Positions 63,135 through 64,000 of a DNA stretch of 64,000 nt are shown piece after piece. Where the stretch lies: positions 161,694 to 225,693 of the forward strand of contig CAKPCL010000001.1 in NCBI GenBank assembly GCA_934141605.1. The letters are read 5' to 3'. The stretch comes from an uncultured Clostridia bacterium. Its GTDB lineage: Bacteria > Bacillota > Clostridia > TANB77 > CAG-508. Made by a program: the position numbers and the translations under genes. How positions within the stretch are numbered: position 1 is the stretch's first letter; each line of letters opens with the position of its first letter. The notes under the pieces are model-generated. The model saw only the letters and a program-made list of their open reading frames with translations. It was not told the origin of the DNA and made no database searches.

Positions 63135-63650
63135 ATGCAAGGAATTTTAGAATTTTTAAAAACTGATAGTTATATGGTAATTTTAAGTGTAGTTACTATT
63201 GTATTATTCATTGGCTTTTTGGTTATATTAATAAATAATATAAAATTAAATAACAGATACAAAAAATTTATGAGCAAAATAGGAAATGGCAAAAACATTG
63301 AAGAAGACTTAAATAAATTTATCAATGAAGTTAGCAGAATTGAAGAACAAAATGCAGAAATAATATCTTTTTGCAAAGGCTTAGATGAAGACATTTCTAA
63401 ATGTATACAAAAGGTAGGTATTGTAAGATATAGTGCTTTTAAAGATACTGGAAGTGATTTGAGCTTTGCAGCAGCGTTATTAGATGAGAAGAACAATGGT
63501 GTTGTTTTTAACGGTATTTATTCTAGAGAGATGTCTAATATTTATGCAAAACCAGTGGAAAATGGAAATTCTAAGTATACTTTATCAGAAGAAGAACTTG
63601 AGGCAATAAAAAAAGCGGTTGATTCTAATAATTTATATAAAGCTAGATAA
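63135..63650 (+). CDS. DUF4446 membrane protein
   Basis: 171 residues. An N-terminal membrane helix (about residues 12-34) is followed by a coiled region and the DUF4446 block: VGIVRYSAFKDTGSDLSFAA, NGVVFNGIYSRE and YAKPVENGNSKYTLSEEE. It is regularly found next to parB in Clostridia. Function unknown. Confidence 0.88.
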   Translation: MQGILEFLKTDSYMVILSVVTIVLFIGFLVILINNIKLNNRYKKFMSKIGNGKNIEEDLNKFINEVSRIEEQNAEIISFCKGLDEDISKCIQKVGIVRYSAFKDTGSDLSFAAALLDEKNNGVVFNGIYSREMSNIYAKPVENGNSKYTLSEEELEAIKKAVDSNNLYKAR

Positions 63651-63758
63651 TTTGCGAAAAACAAATAAAAAAATATTGAAAATTCTATTGACAAATGTTT
63701 TTAAAAATGCTAATATAAATACTGTCGCTGGACATACAAGAACATTTGTCAAGCAAAT

Positions 63759-63850
<92 letters not shown>

Positions 63851-63925
63851 AACTTTAATATAGATATAAGACCATAAATTTATAATTTTATAGATTTAAG
63901 TTTTTATATCTTTTTTTATATACTT

Positions 63926-64000
63926 GGAGATGTACCCAAGTGGTGAAGGGGACTGTTTGCTAAACAGTTAGGTCCCGAAAGGGGCGCGGAGGTTCGAACC
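63926..64000 (+). tRNA. tRNA-Ser (anticodon GCT), cut by the window end
   Basis: It begins GGAGATG, with the anticodon loop TTGCTAA and a long variable arm (GGTCCCGAAAGGGGC); the T-arm is cut at base 64000. Confidence 0.9.

Noticed and set aside
61400..63700. parS site near parAB
   Set aside because: No match to the usual 16-bp palindrome was seen by eye in this region; it may lie elsewhere.
63855..63925. Terminator between the two tRNA-Ser genes
   Set aside because: AGATATAA/TTATATCT can pair and T's follow, but the loop is long and the stem weak, so I did not call it.

Overview
The window is about 64 kb of a very AT-rich chromosome carrying the replication origin. Gene content (dnaA, dnaN, recF, gyrB, gyrA, rpmH-rnpA-yidD-yidC-jag-mnmE-mnmG-rsmG-parA-parB, DUF4446, DnaD/DnaI-type loaders, DUF1858, VanW/G5, CorA, tex) points to a low-GC Clostridia-like Firmicute, probably an uncultured gut-type lineage. 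The genus cannot be fixed from sequence alone.

Layout. 0-3 kb: YfcE phosphodiesterase, M23 peptidase, and an HtrA protease that needs two +1 frameshifts. 3.3-13.7 kb: a two-module NRPS (C-A-T-C-A-T-reductase, predicted dipeptide aldehyde), then a 7TM histidine kinase and a REC/HD-GYP response regulator. 13.8-21.3 kb: a tight minus-strand run of ABC-F ATPase, two unknown paralogs and tex. 21.4-30.7 kb: CapA-like protein, CorA, an RHH gene with an inverted-repeat operator, VanW protein, CBM-like protein, SDR, ECF sigma/anti-sigma pair, an Rpn remnant and four tRNAs. 31.2-36.7 kb: type IV secretion-like genes (VirD4, pilin, VirB6- and VirB3-like) running into DnaD and DnaI. 36.8-47.7 kb: gyrA, an Rpn gene with three +1 sites, small regulators, and a second, extremely AT-rich T4SS block (VirB4 in two pieces plus a P-loop protein). 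47.3-54.3 kb: gyrB, recF, dnaN, oriC (DnaA boxes plus a DnaA-trio) and dnaA on the minus strand. 54.3-64 kb: the rpmH to parB run on the plus strand, DUF4446 and two tRNA-Ser genes.

Main discovery. I checked every CGG string in the recognised genes by eye. I found no CGG read as an ordinary in-frame sense codon. I found six in-frame CGG triplets: two in htrA, three in an Rpn gene, one in mnmE. At each one the protein family alignment or a correct stop is restored only if the ribosome moves +1, skipping the C and reading GGA or GGT as glycine. CGG strings in the other frames (for example GAC-GGA, AAC-GGA) are common and cause no disruption. This suggests that CGG is an unassigned codon used as a +1 frameshift site, or that CGGA/CGGT is read as a four-base glycine codon.

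Secondary points: apparent ATT start codons in the T4SS genes; a repeated A-tract leader element before virB4, its partner, recF and mnmG; T4SS genes without a relaxase close to oriC; and a candidate plus-strand ncRNA between the T4SS block and gyrB.
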